NCBI RefSeq assembly: GCF_047501175.1
Contig: NZ_JBEQWH010000005.1
Span: 83,442-147,441, forward strand
Direction of reading: 5' to 3'
DNA from: Methanoprimaticola sp047501175
Lineage (GTDB): Archaea; Thermoplasmatota; Thermoplasmata; Methanomassiliicoccales; Methanomethylophilaceae
Length of the DNA: 64,000 nucleotides
The position numbers were made by a program, and so were the translations under genes. Shown one piece after another: positions 16,907 to 26,380 of this stretch. Position 1 is the first letter of the stretch; every line of letters begins with the position of its first letter. The notes beneath the pieces were generated by a model that worked only from the letters and a program-made list of their open reading frames with translations, was not told the origin of the DNA and did not search any database.

Positions 16907-17018
16907 TGGTCCCCACTCCCTGATTTGAACAGGGGACCTGCTGATTTCAGCGGCTGTATCGGTTTCTTCCGAAGACACTCTACAGTCAGCCGCTCTGGCC
17001 AGTCTGAGCTAAGTGGGG
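16907..17018 (-). tRNA. tRNA-Tyr (GTA) with 34-base intron
   Basis: On the minus strand, acceptor CCCCACT pairs with AGTGGGG; discriminator A and encoded CCA follow. The anticodon stem GCTGA/TCAGC and loop CTGTAG...A give anticodon GTA. The exon 1 end is 16980 and exon 2 resumes at 16945, so the intron is 16946-16979, at the usual 37/38 position. C1-G72 is the archaeal Tyr identity pair. The 3' end faces the AT-rich island. Confidence 0.92.
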
Positions 17019-17272
17019 ATAAACCACGGATAACTAGGTTTTATATTAATCTATTTGTGAGCCGGTCGCGTGATCCGCGGAGGTCGGATCGTGCCGTGCT
17101 CCGATTCTGGCAACGCATCCGTGTCTCTGGGCATTCCCGCACACCACTGCCTCCTCGGGCACGTGCATGAAGCCGATCGGAAGAATCGCACCGATGACCG
17201 TAGTCGCGGGACCCGTGCTGTAAGTGTCAGGGGACACGTAACAGGACCTTAAGGAACTGGTTTACGAGTATC

Positions 17273-17803
17273 TTACTTCTTCTCCGGCTTCCCGTCCTCG
17301 TCCGGTCCCACGTAGTCGATCCCGGAGGGCGGGTTCCTGGCGAGCTCCAGGGATTCCCCGTACGTCTCGCCGTAGATGTCAGTGAGCAGTCTGTCCACCA
17401 TGAGACGGTCCTCGAAGCTCCCTCCGGTGCGGTTCAGGTCCTCCACGAGCATCAGGAGGCCGGCGACCCTCACGCCCTTCTCGGTCAGGATGCAATGATA
17501 CTGGGCCTCGCCCTTCTTCTCCCTCCATGACTTGAGGTCCACCAGGTGCTCCGTCCACAGGGCGTCGAGGGTGTCCCTCAGGGAATACCCGTTGACGACG
17601 ACGTCCCGCCTGAGGTCCTGCCTGATGCACAGGGGATGCGAGAGGATGTAGGTGAGGATGTCCGGGGCGTACCTCATCTCGAGGGCCCTCTTCTTCTCGA
17701 CGTGCCTGGGGATCTTCTTCCTTTTCTCCCCATCCTGACCTCCGTCCGTCTCATGGGTCTCCGGGACGTCCTTCCCCGTACGGGGCTCGGGATTCTGCTC
17801 CAT
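17273..17803 (-). CDS. Winged-helix transcription regulator, unassigned family
   Basis: 176 residues: a charged, disordered N-terminal about 35 residues, a winged-helix domain (EMRYAPDILTYILSHPLCIRQDLRRDVVVNGYSLRDTLDALWTEHLVDL) with the wing AQYHCILTEKG, then a helical C-terminus. It looks like a PadR/ArsR-type DNA-binding fold but I cannot name the family. It is divergent from the giant adhesin gene, and three GTAC-N6-GTAC dyads lie between them, the nearest 17 bases from its start, so autorepression and control of the adhesin are likely. Confidence 0.7.
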   Translation of the reverse strand: MEQNPEPRTGKDVPETHETDGGQDGEKRKKIPRHVEKKRALEMRYAPDILTYILSHPLCIRQDLRRDVVVNGYSLRDTLDALWTEHLVDLKSWREKKGEAQYHCILTEKGVRVAGLLMLVEDLNRTGGSFEDRLMVDRLLTDIYGETYGESLELARNPPSGIDYVGPDEDGKPEKK

Positions 17804-17819
17804 GTGTGTCGGAGATAAC

Positions 17820-17870
17820 GTACTAATTTGTACGCGTTGTACTACACAGTACCTGAGTACTATTCAGTAC
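17820..17870. promoter_or_regulatory. Three tandem GTAC-TA-N4-GTAC operators
   Basis: GTACTAATTTGTAC (17820-17833), GTACTACACAGTAC (17839-17852) and GTACTATTCAGTAC (17857-17870) repeat at spacings of 19 and 18 bases. A TATA-like CTAAATA follows at about 17874 for the adhesin. The first dyad overlaps the probable promoter of the divergent regulator. Confidence 0.7.
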
Positions 17871-17977
17871 TAGCTAAATACGGAGGACGTTTCAGGCGAT
17901 ATTGACGGATGGGACCCTCTCCGAAGGGAGGGGGGCGTTCGTCGAACTTCCCGGCGAGGTCGGGAGGATTTGATAGA

Positions 17978-20900
17978 ATGAATATGAACAAAAGCAAGAA
18001 AGCAAAGCTGCTTTCCTCGTTCGCCGTCATGGCGATGGTCGTCTGCGCGTTCGCAGCAGTCATGCCCGTCGTCGATGGGGCGGACGCTGCAGTCAATTCT
18101 TCCACCGAGAAAGTGGGAGGTCTGGACATCAGCTTCGAGAGTTCTCTCGGAGCTGTCGTCTCCGACAACAAAGTTACCTTCACCGGTAGCTCGACCGCGG
18201 GTATGGCCGCGGGAAACAGCACTACATACAACTTCAACGATATTTTTGTAGGAAGTGGTGAAACAGCAACTCCTGCAGCCGCAGATTACTCTGCAGTAGT
18301 GCTCACGGGAATCACAGGCGCTGACTATTTCGAGATCATTCAGAAAAACAGCGCTCTGAGGATCTATGACCAGGAATGGAATGGAATCGTGGGCGATACG
18401 AAGACAAAAGTATACGCCGCTGTGAATGCCGCAGCCTACGAGTTCCTCATTCCCAAGGACGGATCCAAGGTCGAAATCACTGTGAAAGAGGTCCTTAAGG
18501 TCGACGAGAGTGATCCTCAGAAAGTGACGGAGTATGGAGACGAGGTCACCACGTACACCTTCGACTTCACGCATGTCTCCACCAAGATCGTCCTGAAGTC
18601 CGATGTCACTGCGACAATGGCTGAAGGCACGACCGAGACGAAGCCCTGGGATTTCGACAACGGCACGCTCATCCTCACGAACTACAACGGGTCCGAGATC
18701 TTCACGTACGCTGGATCTCTGAACGTAGAGCTCTCCGGAGAGAACACGATCACCAATCACGGACTGTACGACACCGGTAAGTCCGGGGCCGGCGCCTCCG
18801 CCATATCCGTTACAGGAACAGGCAACACGCTCAGCGTGTACGCCAAGGATGCCGGTGCGACGCTGAACATCGACTGTTGCAACGACATCGGGTTCGGGAT
18901 CACCGGAACCAATGTGACCATCGGAAAGATGGCAGATGCAGGTGCAGAGGGAAAGACCGGCGAGACCACCACCCCCGTGAGGACCGTTGTCAACATCGAC
19001 GGCGGCAACAGGGCGATCTATGCCACCGGCGCGAGCAACACCACTGCCATCCAGAATGCGGACGTCATCGTCGAAGGCGCTGAGAGAGGCATCAGGACGA
19101 TCAACCTGACCGTCACCGACTCTAATGTCGAAGCGAAACTGTCCACGCCCGTGTCCAACAACGAACAGGGAGTCGACGACTACTTCGGGATCAAGGCCGA
19201 CGGAAAGCTCACCGTCGACACGGAGTCGAAGGTCACCGCACAGGGACTCCGTCTCGGAGGAGAGCTCGACAACAAGGGAATCGTCGCAGTGAGCGGGAAC
19301 TACGAGCAGAACCCCGATGCGATTTACACCACGACTGCGACCGACGGATTGAAGGTCCTCGTCGCAGGACTCTATGTCGACACTGCGACCAATGCTACCG
19401 CTGACCGTGTCGCATCCGCTGGTACTGAGAAGGGCAAGATCTACCTGATCGGTGATGCGGGAGCATTCAACGTGACCGTCACCGACGGAGACAAGAAAGA
19501 GGTCACATCGACCACCGTCGAAGACGCACTGACCAAACTTGCTGACGAGAATAACTCCAAGGTCACCCTGATTGTCCCTGCAGGTACAGTGTCTACTACT
19601 CCTGTGTCTGTGCCCGAGGGCAAAGAGCTCACAGTGGTCGCCACAGAGAATGCTCTGAACGGAATCGTGAAGACCGGACCTGTCGGCAACCAGTCTACTG
19701 CCACATTCGAGGGCGTCAAAGGGAACTTCGTCATCTCCCAGGGATCCGTCAAGCTCAGTTCCGATGAGGGACAGGGGATGATCTCAGAGGGAACCATCAC
19801 CCTCGGCGAGAGGGAGACCCTCGACATAGACGTCAAAGTCGAGAACCTCACAGTGGAGGCTACTGATGGAAAGAAGGCCTTCGTCACCGTCAAGTCCGAC
19901 GTGGAGGTCACCGGAACGCTCTCCCTCGGCTCCGGCATCACCATGACCAACACCGGCTCCATCACCCTCGCCGAGAACGCGAAGATCGATGTCGCCAGCA
20001 ACGCGGTCCTCAAGAACAACGGAAGCATCATCGGACAGAAGGGAGAGGTCACCGGAGCGGGGACCTTCGACAACAGCGGAAGCGTCGGATGCGTCGTGTC
20101 CACCGCCACCGTTCTCGGTACCACCTTCGACCTCGAGGTCTCCGGAGAGGCCGTCCAGGACAGGACCTACGGATCCCTCCAGAACGTCATCGTTCCCGAG
20201 GGCAAGGTCTGGACCATCACCACCGGAACGTCCATCACCATCAACGGCAACCTCATCGTCGAGGGGACCCTCGTGATCGACGGAGAGCTCATCGTCGCAG
20301 GTTCCGGAGCAGGGACCGCCAAGATGACCGTCGAGGAGGGCGCCGTCGTCACCATCAACGAGAAGGGAGTGCTCTCCATCGGAAGCACGACGTCCGCAGG
20401 CGACGCCGTCATCGACGGAACAGTCATGGTCTACGGTGTCCTGAACGTAATCAAGACTTCCGAGACCGTCGCCATCGGGGACAACACCAACGTCGCCGAC
20501 GGAGTCGCCGTCAACGGGGACATGACCGTCTCTACCACGGGAGTCGTCGCCACCGGAGAGGATGCCCGCATGACCGTCTACGGTACCTTCACCATGAACG
20601 GAAGCTTCGGATACGGAAGCAACGACTTCGCGCTCTACGACAAGGGAACGGTCGTCATCAACAACGCCGCGGCCGAGAGGCCCGCGAACGTCAGTGGAAG
20701 CGGGATCGCGACAATCTATCTCGCAGCCGACGATGTCTCCGTGGACATCACGTCGTTCCTCTTCGAGAAGCAGACCTCCTCGCTCAAGATCACCGATGAG
20801 GGGCTCGTCCTGAAGAAGGCGACAAAGACCCTGGAGTCCGTCGTTCTCGATGATGGTGCGGTGAACACCATCGTATTCGATATGAGCCAGAGGAGCACCT

Positions 20901-23671
20901 ACCTTGAGAAGGCGACCGTCGGAAGCATCGTCGTGACCGAGGATGTCAGCACTAAGAAGAGCACGGCCACTGGACACACGGATGACAACGTCTACACTGC
21001 GAAGATGGACGTCTCCGGATCCGTCGCCGCCGGATTCACGTTCAGCGCATCCTCCAGCAATGCCACGGTCACCGACAGGGTGAACATGGGCATCGATGGT
21101 GGAGACAAGGTTTACTTCACAGGCAGCACCACCGCTGCAGAGTACGTCGGAGGGGTCACCGTCGCTTCCGATCTGACCATCGGAAACTACGTCAACCTTT
21201 CCAACACGGGCAACATGTCCGTTTCCGGAACCGTCTCCGCACTCGGAGCGAACGGTGTCGTCATGCCCATCACCAACCAGGGGGACATCGAGGTCACCGG
21301 GCTCATCACGGCCAGCAACAAGATCGCCGGCACCGGTACGATCTCCGCCGCATACTACGTCATCATCACCGGAACCGGTGTCGATGCCGTCACGACCTAC
21401 AACTACGCCTCCTTCGGAACCGCCGTCGCGGCGGTCGCCGATGCGTCCAACACTAACGCCTCCAAGGTCGTCACGATCTATGGGGACCTCGTCGTCAAGG
21501 AGAACGTGGACGTCCCCGCAGGGGTCACTGTCAACTTCGACACCGAAGCTAAGATGACCATCGGACCCGAGACGGGCGGACAGGACGTCGTCGTGAAGTT
21601 CGCCAGCGGGGCCATCATGAACAACAGTGCCGAGGAGCAGGTCATCGTCAACGGAACCCTCGAGTTCGCCAACAAGGCCAACGACAAGACCCGCGATGTC
21701 GTCTGCGACGTCACCGTCAGGTCCGAGGAGAAGAACGGACCCGTCACCTACACCAACCTCCTCACCGCCCTGGCCAATGCGGCCGACGGATCGGTCGTCG
21801 AGGTCACCAGGCAGACCGGGAACGTCACCCTGTCTTCCAACCTGACACTCCGCGACGGGATCACACTTTACATCCCCGAGGGAGTGGCCTCCCTGTACCT
21901 CAAGAACGGCGTCACCCTGACCATCGACGGTGTCCTGAAGACCGAGTCCGACATCATCGCCGAGACCAAGTTCTCCACCACCGCCATGAACGTTGACGCT
22001 CCCAATACCGCTAACGACAAGTTCTCCAGTGCGATCGTCGTCAACGGCTACCTCTACGTGAACAAGGGCGTCAGCAATTCGCTCGAGTACGGAGATTCGG
22101 TTGATGACAGTTCTACTTCGGGCGTCAATGAGGCCAAACTCATGTCCAAGGGTGCACCCATCGCCGGAGCGTACTACGACTACGACGGAGACTGGAACGT
22201 CATCTCCACCCTGGAGAATGCCATCGCCGTCATGGACAAGGTCACATCCAACATCACGATCAACGGAGCGGTCTCCGCAGGGGACGTCTCGTTCGTCGGG
22301 AACGATGACTGCACCACCATCAACGTCGATGGAAAGCAGGTCACAGAGATGGATGGCACTACGAAGGTCAACACAACCCTGACCGTCAGCTCCCTGACCC
22401 TCGGGGATGGAATGAAGTTCACCATGGCCTCTAGCCAGGATGTTACGACGAAGGGTGCCCTCATCGGAACCATCACCGTCGGAAGCGCATCCGTCGTGTC
22501 CGTCAAGGCCACCGGAATCGCCGCCGAGAACGTCGAGGGCAAGCTCGTCCTCACCGGAACCACTGTCGCCGATAGCAGTGGTGAATCATTTGCCATCTCT
22601 GCAGGAACCGTCTATGCCGGAACCACCGCTGCGACAGGTGGAGCTTTCGTGATGGATGGGGACTTCTTCAGCATCGCGACCGGAGCGACTCTCGAGGTCG
22701 TCGGAACCTTCACATTCGATAATCTCACCGTCAATGGAACCTTCGTGGTCCCCTCCGGTAAGACTGCGAATGCGGACGCCAGTACGGGTGCACTCGTCGT
22801 GAACGGAACCGTCACCGTGGCTCCCGAGACCGACTCCAAGGCTGCAGGAAACCTCACCGTCAAGGACCTCTACATCGGACTGACATCCAAGGACGTCACC
22901 GGTGCGGACGCGTCCTTCAGCGGACCTGTCACCGTGAACAACATCGCCTATGTCAAGGCCGGTTCCTCCATCGATGCTGTCGCACAGAAGATCCTGGACA
23001 AGAAGGACAACACCCAGTTCTTCGTTGCAGACGTCCTCTGGATGACCGCATACGATTTCAATGGTGGCAACAAGGTGTCTACTGTTGATGAGGCACCCGT
23101 CGAGAATGCTGCGTTCAAGGGATGGGTCGACTCGGACGGAAAGAACATCAAGTTTACCGGTACGTCGAGTGAATACGACCCCGAAATTGGAGCTAGTAAG
23201 ACCAAGAAGGTCACGGCAAACATCGACTACGATGTCTACACTGTCTACGTCTACGCCAACGAGGGTATCGCGAACGTCTACATCGACGGGAATGCGATGG
23301 CCAAGGGAATCCTCCCTGCAGAAGATATCTCCGATGGAATGGCGAATGGATTCTTCCTCAAGGTCTCCGCAGGCGAGCACGAGATCACCTATGACCTGAC
23401 CAACGGATGGACCGGTTCCGCCGTGTTCAAGGTCAACGGCGATGCCATCAGCGGCAACAAGTTCACCACCACCGGAACCCCCGGAGAGACCGACACCGTT
23501 CTGGACTACTACGTCCAGGTCTCCGGCCTCGAGAAGTCCGGATACGTACCCGACGCACCCGACAGCAAGGATGACTCCGGCATGGGAATCACCGATTACC
23601 TGCTGATCGTCCTCGTCGTCCTCATCATCGTCATGGCGATCATCGTCGCCATGAGGCTCATGAGGAGCTGA
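17978..23671 (+). CDS. Giant secreted adhesin-like surface protein
   Basis: 1,897 residues from ATG 17978, preceded by a GGGAGG ribosome site. Signal peptide at about 8-35 (KLLSSFAVMAMVVCAFAAVMPVVDGADA). The body is a long chain of Thr/Val/Gly-rich beta segments with recurring patterns such as 'G.L.I.GTVTV.G' and 'VNGT..V', typical of beta-helix/adhesin repeats. A final module (YTVYVYANEGIANVYIDGNAM) resembles an extracellular beta-sandwich. The C-terminus has a linker (PDAPDSKDDSGMG), a transmembrane helix (ITDYLLIVLVVLIIVMAIIVAM) and a short basic tail. It is therefore anchored in the membrane and exposed. Codon use is highly biased, suggesting strong expression; an S-layer or host-adhesion role is inferred. 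Confidence 0.85.
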   Translation: MNMNKSKKAKLLSSFAVMAMVVCAFAAVMPVVDGADAAVNSSTEKVGGLDISFESSLGAVVSDNKVTFTGSSTAGMAAGNSTTYNFNDIFVGSGETATPAAADYSAVVLTGITGADYFEIIQKNSALRIYDQEWNGIVGDTKTKVYAAVNAAAYEFLIPKDGSKVEITVKEVLKVDESDPQKVTEYGDEVTTYTFDFTHVSTKIVLKSDVTATMAEGTTETKPWDFDNGTLILTNYNGSEIFTYAGSLNVELSGENTITNHGLYDTGKSGAGASAISVTGTGNTLSVYAKDAGATLNIDCCNDIGFGITGTNVTIGKMADAGAEGKTGETTTPVRTVVNIDGGNRAIYATGASNTTAIQNADVIVEGAERGIRTINLTVTDSNVEAKLSTPVSNNEQGVDDYFGIKADGKLTVDTESKVTAQGLRLGGELDNKGIVAVSGNYEQNPDAIYTTTATDGLKVLVAGLYVDTATNATADRVASAGTEKGKIYLIGDAGAFNVTVTDGDKKEVTSTTVEDALTKLADENNSKVTLIVPAGTVSTTPVSVPEGKELTVVATENALNGIVKTGPVGNQSTATFEGVKGNFVISQGSVKLSSDEGQGMISEGTITLGERETLDIDVKVENLTVEATDGKKAFVTVKSDVEVTGTLSLGSGITMTNTGSITLAENAKIDVASNAVLKNNGSIIGQKGEVTGAGTFDNSGSVGCVVSTATVLGTTFDLEVSGEAVQDRTYGSLQNVIVPEGKVWTITTGTSITINGNLIVEGTLVIDGELIVAGSGAGTAKMTVEEGAVVTINEKGVLSIGSTTSAGDAVIDGTVMVYGVLNVIKTSETVAIGDNTNVADGVAVNGDMTVSTTGVVATGEDARMTVYGTFTMNGSFGYGSNDFALYDKGTVVINNAAAERPANVSGSGIATIYLAADDVSVDITSFLFEKQTSSLKITDEGLVLKKATKTLESVVLDDGAVNTIVFDMSQRSTYLEKATVGSIVVTEDVSTKKSTATGHTDDNVYTAKMDVSGSVAAGFTFSASSSNATVTDRVNMGIDGGDKVYFTGSTTAAEYVGGVTVASDLTIGNYVNLSNTGNMSVSGTVSALGANGVVMPITNQGDIEVTGLITASNKIAGTGTISAAYYVIITGTGVDAVTTYNYASFGTAVAAVADASNTNASKVVTIYGDLVVKENVDVPAGVTVNFDTEAKMTIGPETGGQDVVVKFASGAIMNNSAEEQVIVNGTLEFANKANDKTRDVVCDVTVRSEEKNGPVTYTNLLTALANAADGSVVEVTRQTGNVTLSSNLTLRDGITLYIPEGVASLYLKNGVTLTIDGVLKTESDIIAETKFSTTAMNVDAPNTANDKFSSAIVVNGYLYVNKGVSNSLEYGDSVDDSSTSGVNEAKLMSKGAPIAGAYYDYDGDWNVISTLENAIAVMDKVTSNITINGAVSAGDVSFVGNDDCTTINVDGKQVTEMDGTTKVNTTLTVSSLTLGDGMKFTMASSQDVTTKGALIGTITVGSASVVSVKATGIAAENVEGKLVLTGTTVADSSGESFAISAGTVYAGTTAATGGAFVMDGDFFSIATGATLEVVGTFTFDNLTVNGTFVVPSGKTANADASTGALVVNGTVTVAPETDSKAAGNLTVKDLYIGLTSKDVTGADASFSGPVTVNNIAYVKAGSSIDAVAQKILDKKDNTQFFVADVLWMTAYDFNGGNKVSTVDEAPVENAAFKGWVDSDGKNIKFTGTSSEYDPEIGASKTKKVTANIDYDVYTVYVYANEGIANVYIDGNAMAKGILPAEDISDGMANGFFLKVSAGEHEITYDLTNGWTGSAVFKVNGDAISGNKFTTTGTPGETDTVLDYYVQVSGLEKSGYVPDAPDSKDDSGMGITDYLLIVLVVLIIVMAIIVAMRLMRS

Positions 23672-24334
23672 TCGCGAACACACGGATGAGCGAAGGCTAT
23701 CCCCACCAACCTGAACAGCAAACCCCGGAGGTCCCTCGGGACCTCCATTCACAGGACACGCAACGAACCTGAACAGCAAACGGGCCTCGGAGCGGGGCCT
23801 CCCAGACGGGGGGTCCCGGGCCCATCATATCATCGACCGTTCCAGGAACGGACTCACAGAATCACGCTCAAGGATCATCGGATCACTGAATCACGCTAAA
23901 CCGGTGCCGGACTTAGTTCATGTGTATTCCTCCGGTACCTCCTTACGGGCGGAGCTCTCCCTCCGCACGGGAAACGCGTTACCTCCGGCCGGGACCATCT
24001 TCCGGCCGGAGGGTCCGGTTCAAAGTACAATTTTCGACTCGGATACTGTTTTGAATCTAGTGTTCCGAAGGGTCAGGATATCGGGGATCCCAGTATGATG
24101 AACGATATCGGTTGTCATGACGTCACGATCATCGACGATCCTATCTGATCCGCCCCACGCATCATGAGGACCTAACGGTTCATCTGGACCATACTTGGAG
24201 CATCGTTCCATGGTTCCAACGATATCGCCACATGCTACGATACCTCTATCAGGCGGTCTGACGCATGGATGACGGTGCAACTTCACCGATCCAGGGTGCC
24301 TGTCCCGGATCCCCAGATAGCGTCAATGAAGTGA
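23672..24334. other. Intergenic region after the adhesin, no gene seen
   Basis: About 660 bases. It contains two copies of the 16-mer AACCTGAACAGCAAAC (23708-23723 and 23766-23781), each followed by a GC-rich hairpin, and then AT/GC-mixed sequence with no convincing open frame. Confidence 0.5.
23727..23746 (+). terminator. Hairpin downstream of the adhesin gene
   Basis: Arms GGAGGTCCC and GGGACCTCC with a 2-base gap (effectively 8 pairs with a 4-base loop), 55 bases after the stop. A second GC-rich fold (GGGCCTC.../...GGCCTCCC, about 23782-23803) follows the second copy of the 16-mer repeat. Confidence 0.5.
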
Positions 24335-24664
24335 GTATTTGAACGGCTTCATCTTCTCCAAAGACAGAGCGTCAACGAGTCCCGGGCGATGGACCTCCTG
24401 TTCAGGAACCCGTACACATCGTCCAGGGGCCTGGTCGAATCGATAGGCACGTCCCTTCCCACCGCCAATAGGATCATCGAAAGGTTCGCATCCGTCGGTG
24501 TGGTCAGGGAGGTGTCCGGGAGGAGGCGCAACCGCCTGTACTGTGCGGACGGGATATCGGAGATGCTCAGGCGATCCCGTGGCCCTCAGATGCACATGGC
24601 CATGTACGGCGGTATCCTGATGACCCCGTCCACCACCTTCAGCTGCGCGGGATGGACCACGTAG
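24335..24664 (+). pseudogene. Remnant of a Fic protein C-terminus (winged helix)
   Basis: The frame from 24335 reads VFERLHLLQRQSVNES, then MDLLFRNPYTSSRGLVESIGTSLPTANRIIERFASVGVVREVSGRRRNRLY, which is the characteristic C-terminal helix-turn-helix of Fic/DOC family proteins (the GRRRNRLY signature). A stop lies just upstream and no Fic catalytic motif is present in the preceding 600 bases, so only about 75 residues survive. Its 3' end runs into the opposing ATPase gene, which may have replaced the rest. Confidence 0.65.
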
Positions 24665-26028
24665 CATCTCTCGATCCTGTCCCCGAACTTCTTCCTGAAC
24701 CTGTCCATCGAGACGGTCGAGTATCTCGGCCCCGATTTCACCTCCACCGGAATGATTCTTCCGTCGACAGCGTTTCCGACGGACAGGAGGAAGTCTATCT
24801 CCATCTCGTTCCTGTGGGCCTCCCTGTCATAAAGCACGTAGAAGAACAGTCTGTGCCCGGATGCTACGAGCATCTGAGAGATTGCATTCTCGTACAGCAT
24901 GCCCTTGTTGACATTGAACTCCCCGTCGATTATCCTCCTGTAGACCTCCGGATCGACGGACCCGTTCTCACGATATGTGTGCGTCACGAGAAGTCCGGTA
25001 TCGCCCATGTAGCACTTGACCCTCCTGCGGTCCTCCGTGCCCGAGAATCCGATGTCCGGGTCTGAGACGGAGAAGCATTCGTTGCAGATCATCGAGTTCC
25101 CCAGCCAGAAGAACGTGTCCGCATACCTGTCTATCGTAGAGCCCTTCGTCACGTCGCTGAGGACGACCTGCTTGTCATGCTTCGAGAGGAACGACGGGAT
25201 CTGGTCGAATATGGACTGGACCTTGCTGGCATAGGACGCAGGGATCTTCATGATGTCATCCCTGTACAGTTCCAGGATGTCTCCCTTGACATCATCCGCA
25301 GCGTCGAAATCGCGGTCGTTCCTCAGATACGCATGGACGCTCTGCGGCATGCCTCCAATCATCATGTACTGCTTGAACAGAAGCATGGCTCTGAGATGCA
25401 GACTCTTCGGAAGCGGCCTCAGCTCCGAGAAGCTGGTCCTGATGAGGTCCACGAGATCATCCTCTCCGAATGCCCAACAGAACTCCTCGAAGTCCATAGG
25501 GTACATCCTCATCTTCTTCTCCTCGGAAGGGATCACGATGTCCTTGACGTTCTCTCTGATGGATATGAGGGAACCGGTCTCTATGTAGTCGTACCTTCCA
25601 TCCTTCACAAGGCTCTTGATAAGCTCCCTGGCACGGGGGAATTTCTGGACCTCGTCGAATATTATCAGGGATTCTCTGCGATAGAGTTTCACGGAGTACT
25701 GGGCAGAGATGTACATGAACAGGTCGTCCGGTCTCTCGCCGAAGTTGTCGAACATCTCCAACAGTCCTTTCCCAGCCTCTGAGAAGTCTATCAGCACGTA
25801 CGACCGATATTCGTTCCTCCCGAACTCCTCGGCGATGGTGGATTTTCCGACACGACGGGCACCTTCTATCATAGCCGCCGTGGAACCGTCGTATCTGCGT
25901 TTCCATGCGAGAAGCTGATCGTACACCTTCCGTCTGAACTTCAGATAGTGGGGATCAGTCATGTCTGTCATAATCTGGTAATCGAAGACTTCATTTAAAT
26001 ATTTTTGATAATACGCGGGTTTGAACAA
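24586..26028 (-). CDS. AAA ATPase of the AAA_14 / DUF4143 type
   Basis: Up to 480 residues. The Walker A motif is EGARRVGKST; Walker B-like SLIIFDEVQKFPRARELIKSL follows; then YIETGSLIS and MYPMDFEEFCWAFG, typical of AAA_14. The C-terminal domain ends with a nuclease-like EVKSGPRYS segment (FLLSVGNAVDGRIIPVEVKSG), as in DUF4143 proteins. These ATPases are frequent, often multicopy, in gut archaea and bacteria, with unknown function. ATG 25971 is an alternative start: the first 19 codons of the longer form are read through one of the upstream direct repeats. Confidence 0.8.
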   Translation of the reverse strand: MFKPAYYQKYLNEVFDYQIMTDMTDPHYLKFRRKVYDQLLAWKRRYDGSTAAMIEGARRVGKSTIAEEFGRNEYRSYVLIDFSEAGKGLLEMFDNFGERPDDLFMYISAQYSVKLYRRESLIIFDEVQKFPRARELIKSLVKDGRYDYIETGSLISIRENVKDIVIPSEEKKMRMYPMDFEEFCWAFGEDDLVDLIRTSFSELRPLPKSLHLRAMLLFKQYMMIGGMPQSVHAYLRNDRDFDAADDVKGDILELYRDDIMKIPASYASKVQSIFDQIPSFLSKHDKQVVLSDVTKGSTIDRYADTFFWLGNSMICNECFSVSDPDIGFSGTEDRRRVKCYMGDTGLLVTHTYRENGSVDPEVYRRIIDGEFNVNKGMLYENAISQMLVASGHRLFFYVLYDREAHRNEMEIDFLLSVGNAVDGRIIPVEVKSGPRYSTVSMDRFRKKFGDRIERCYVVHPAQLKVVDGVIRIPPYMAMCI

Positions 26029-26091
26029 CCATAATAATTCAATAATACGCGTGTTTGAAAAAGTAAATTATTCAATAATACGCAGGTTTGA
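26006..26091. repeat. Three direct repeats upstream of the AAA_14 gene
   Basis: TGATAATACGCGGGTTTGA (26006-26024), TCAATAATACGCGTGTTTGA (26039-26058) and TCAATAATACGCAGGTTTGA (26072-26091), with 34- and 33-base spacing, in otherwise AT-rich DNA. A TTTATAAA box follows at 26093-26100. They may be regulator sites for the ATPase gene or iteron-like elements. Three units are too few and the unit is unlike a CRISPR repeat. Confidence 0.65.
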
Positions 26092-26380
26092 GTTTATAAA
26101 GCAGATTCTAGCTCGAATGTCTGGCCATGTTTTTGCAGAGTGTGCGGTTCGATCCAGGTCCGCATAGTACCGGCATCCCCGTCCCTCTCATCTGCCATGC
26201 CCTGATCAGGTCACTCCCGGGGTGTAAGGGTTACAGCACACATCCTCCGTTTAATATCCCGATGGCAGAACACCTCGTCACGTATCATTCCGCATGTCCG
26301 GACGGTGCGTGGGACGGTATGCGATTGTCTAAAAGAAAGTCTAAGAAGTTATTAAATCAATAAATGACAATCATAGGGAT

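Noticed and set aside
26041..26091. Possible short CRISPR array upstream of the AAA_14 gene
   Set aside because: Only three imperfect units, spacers of about 14 bases, no cas genes nearby.
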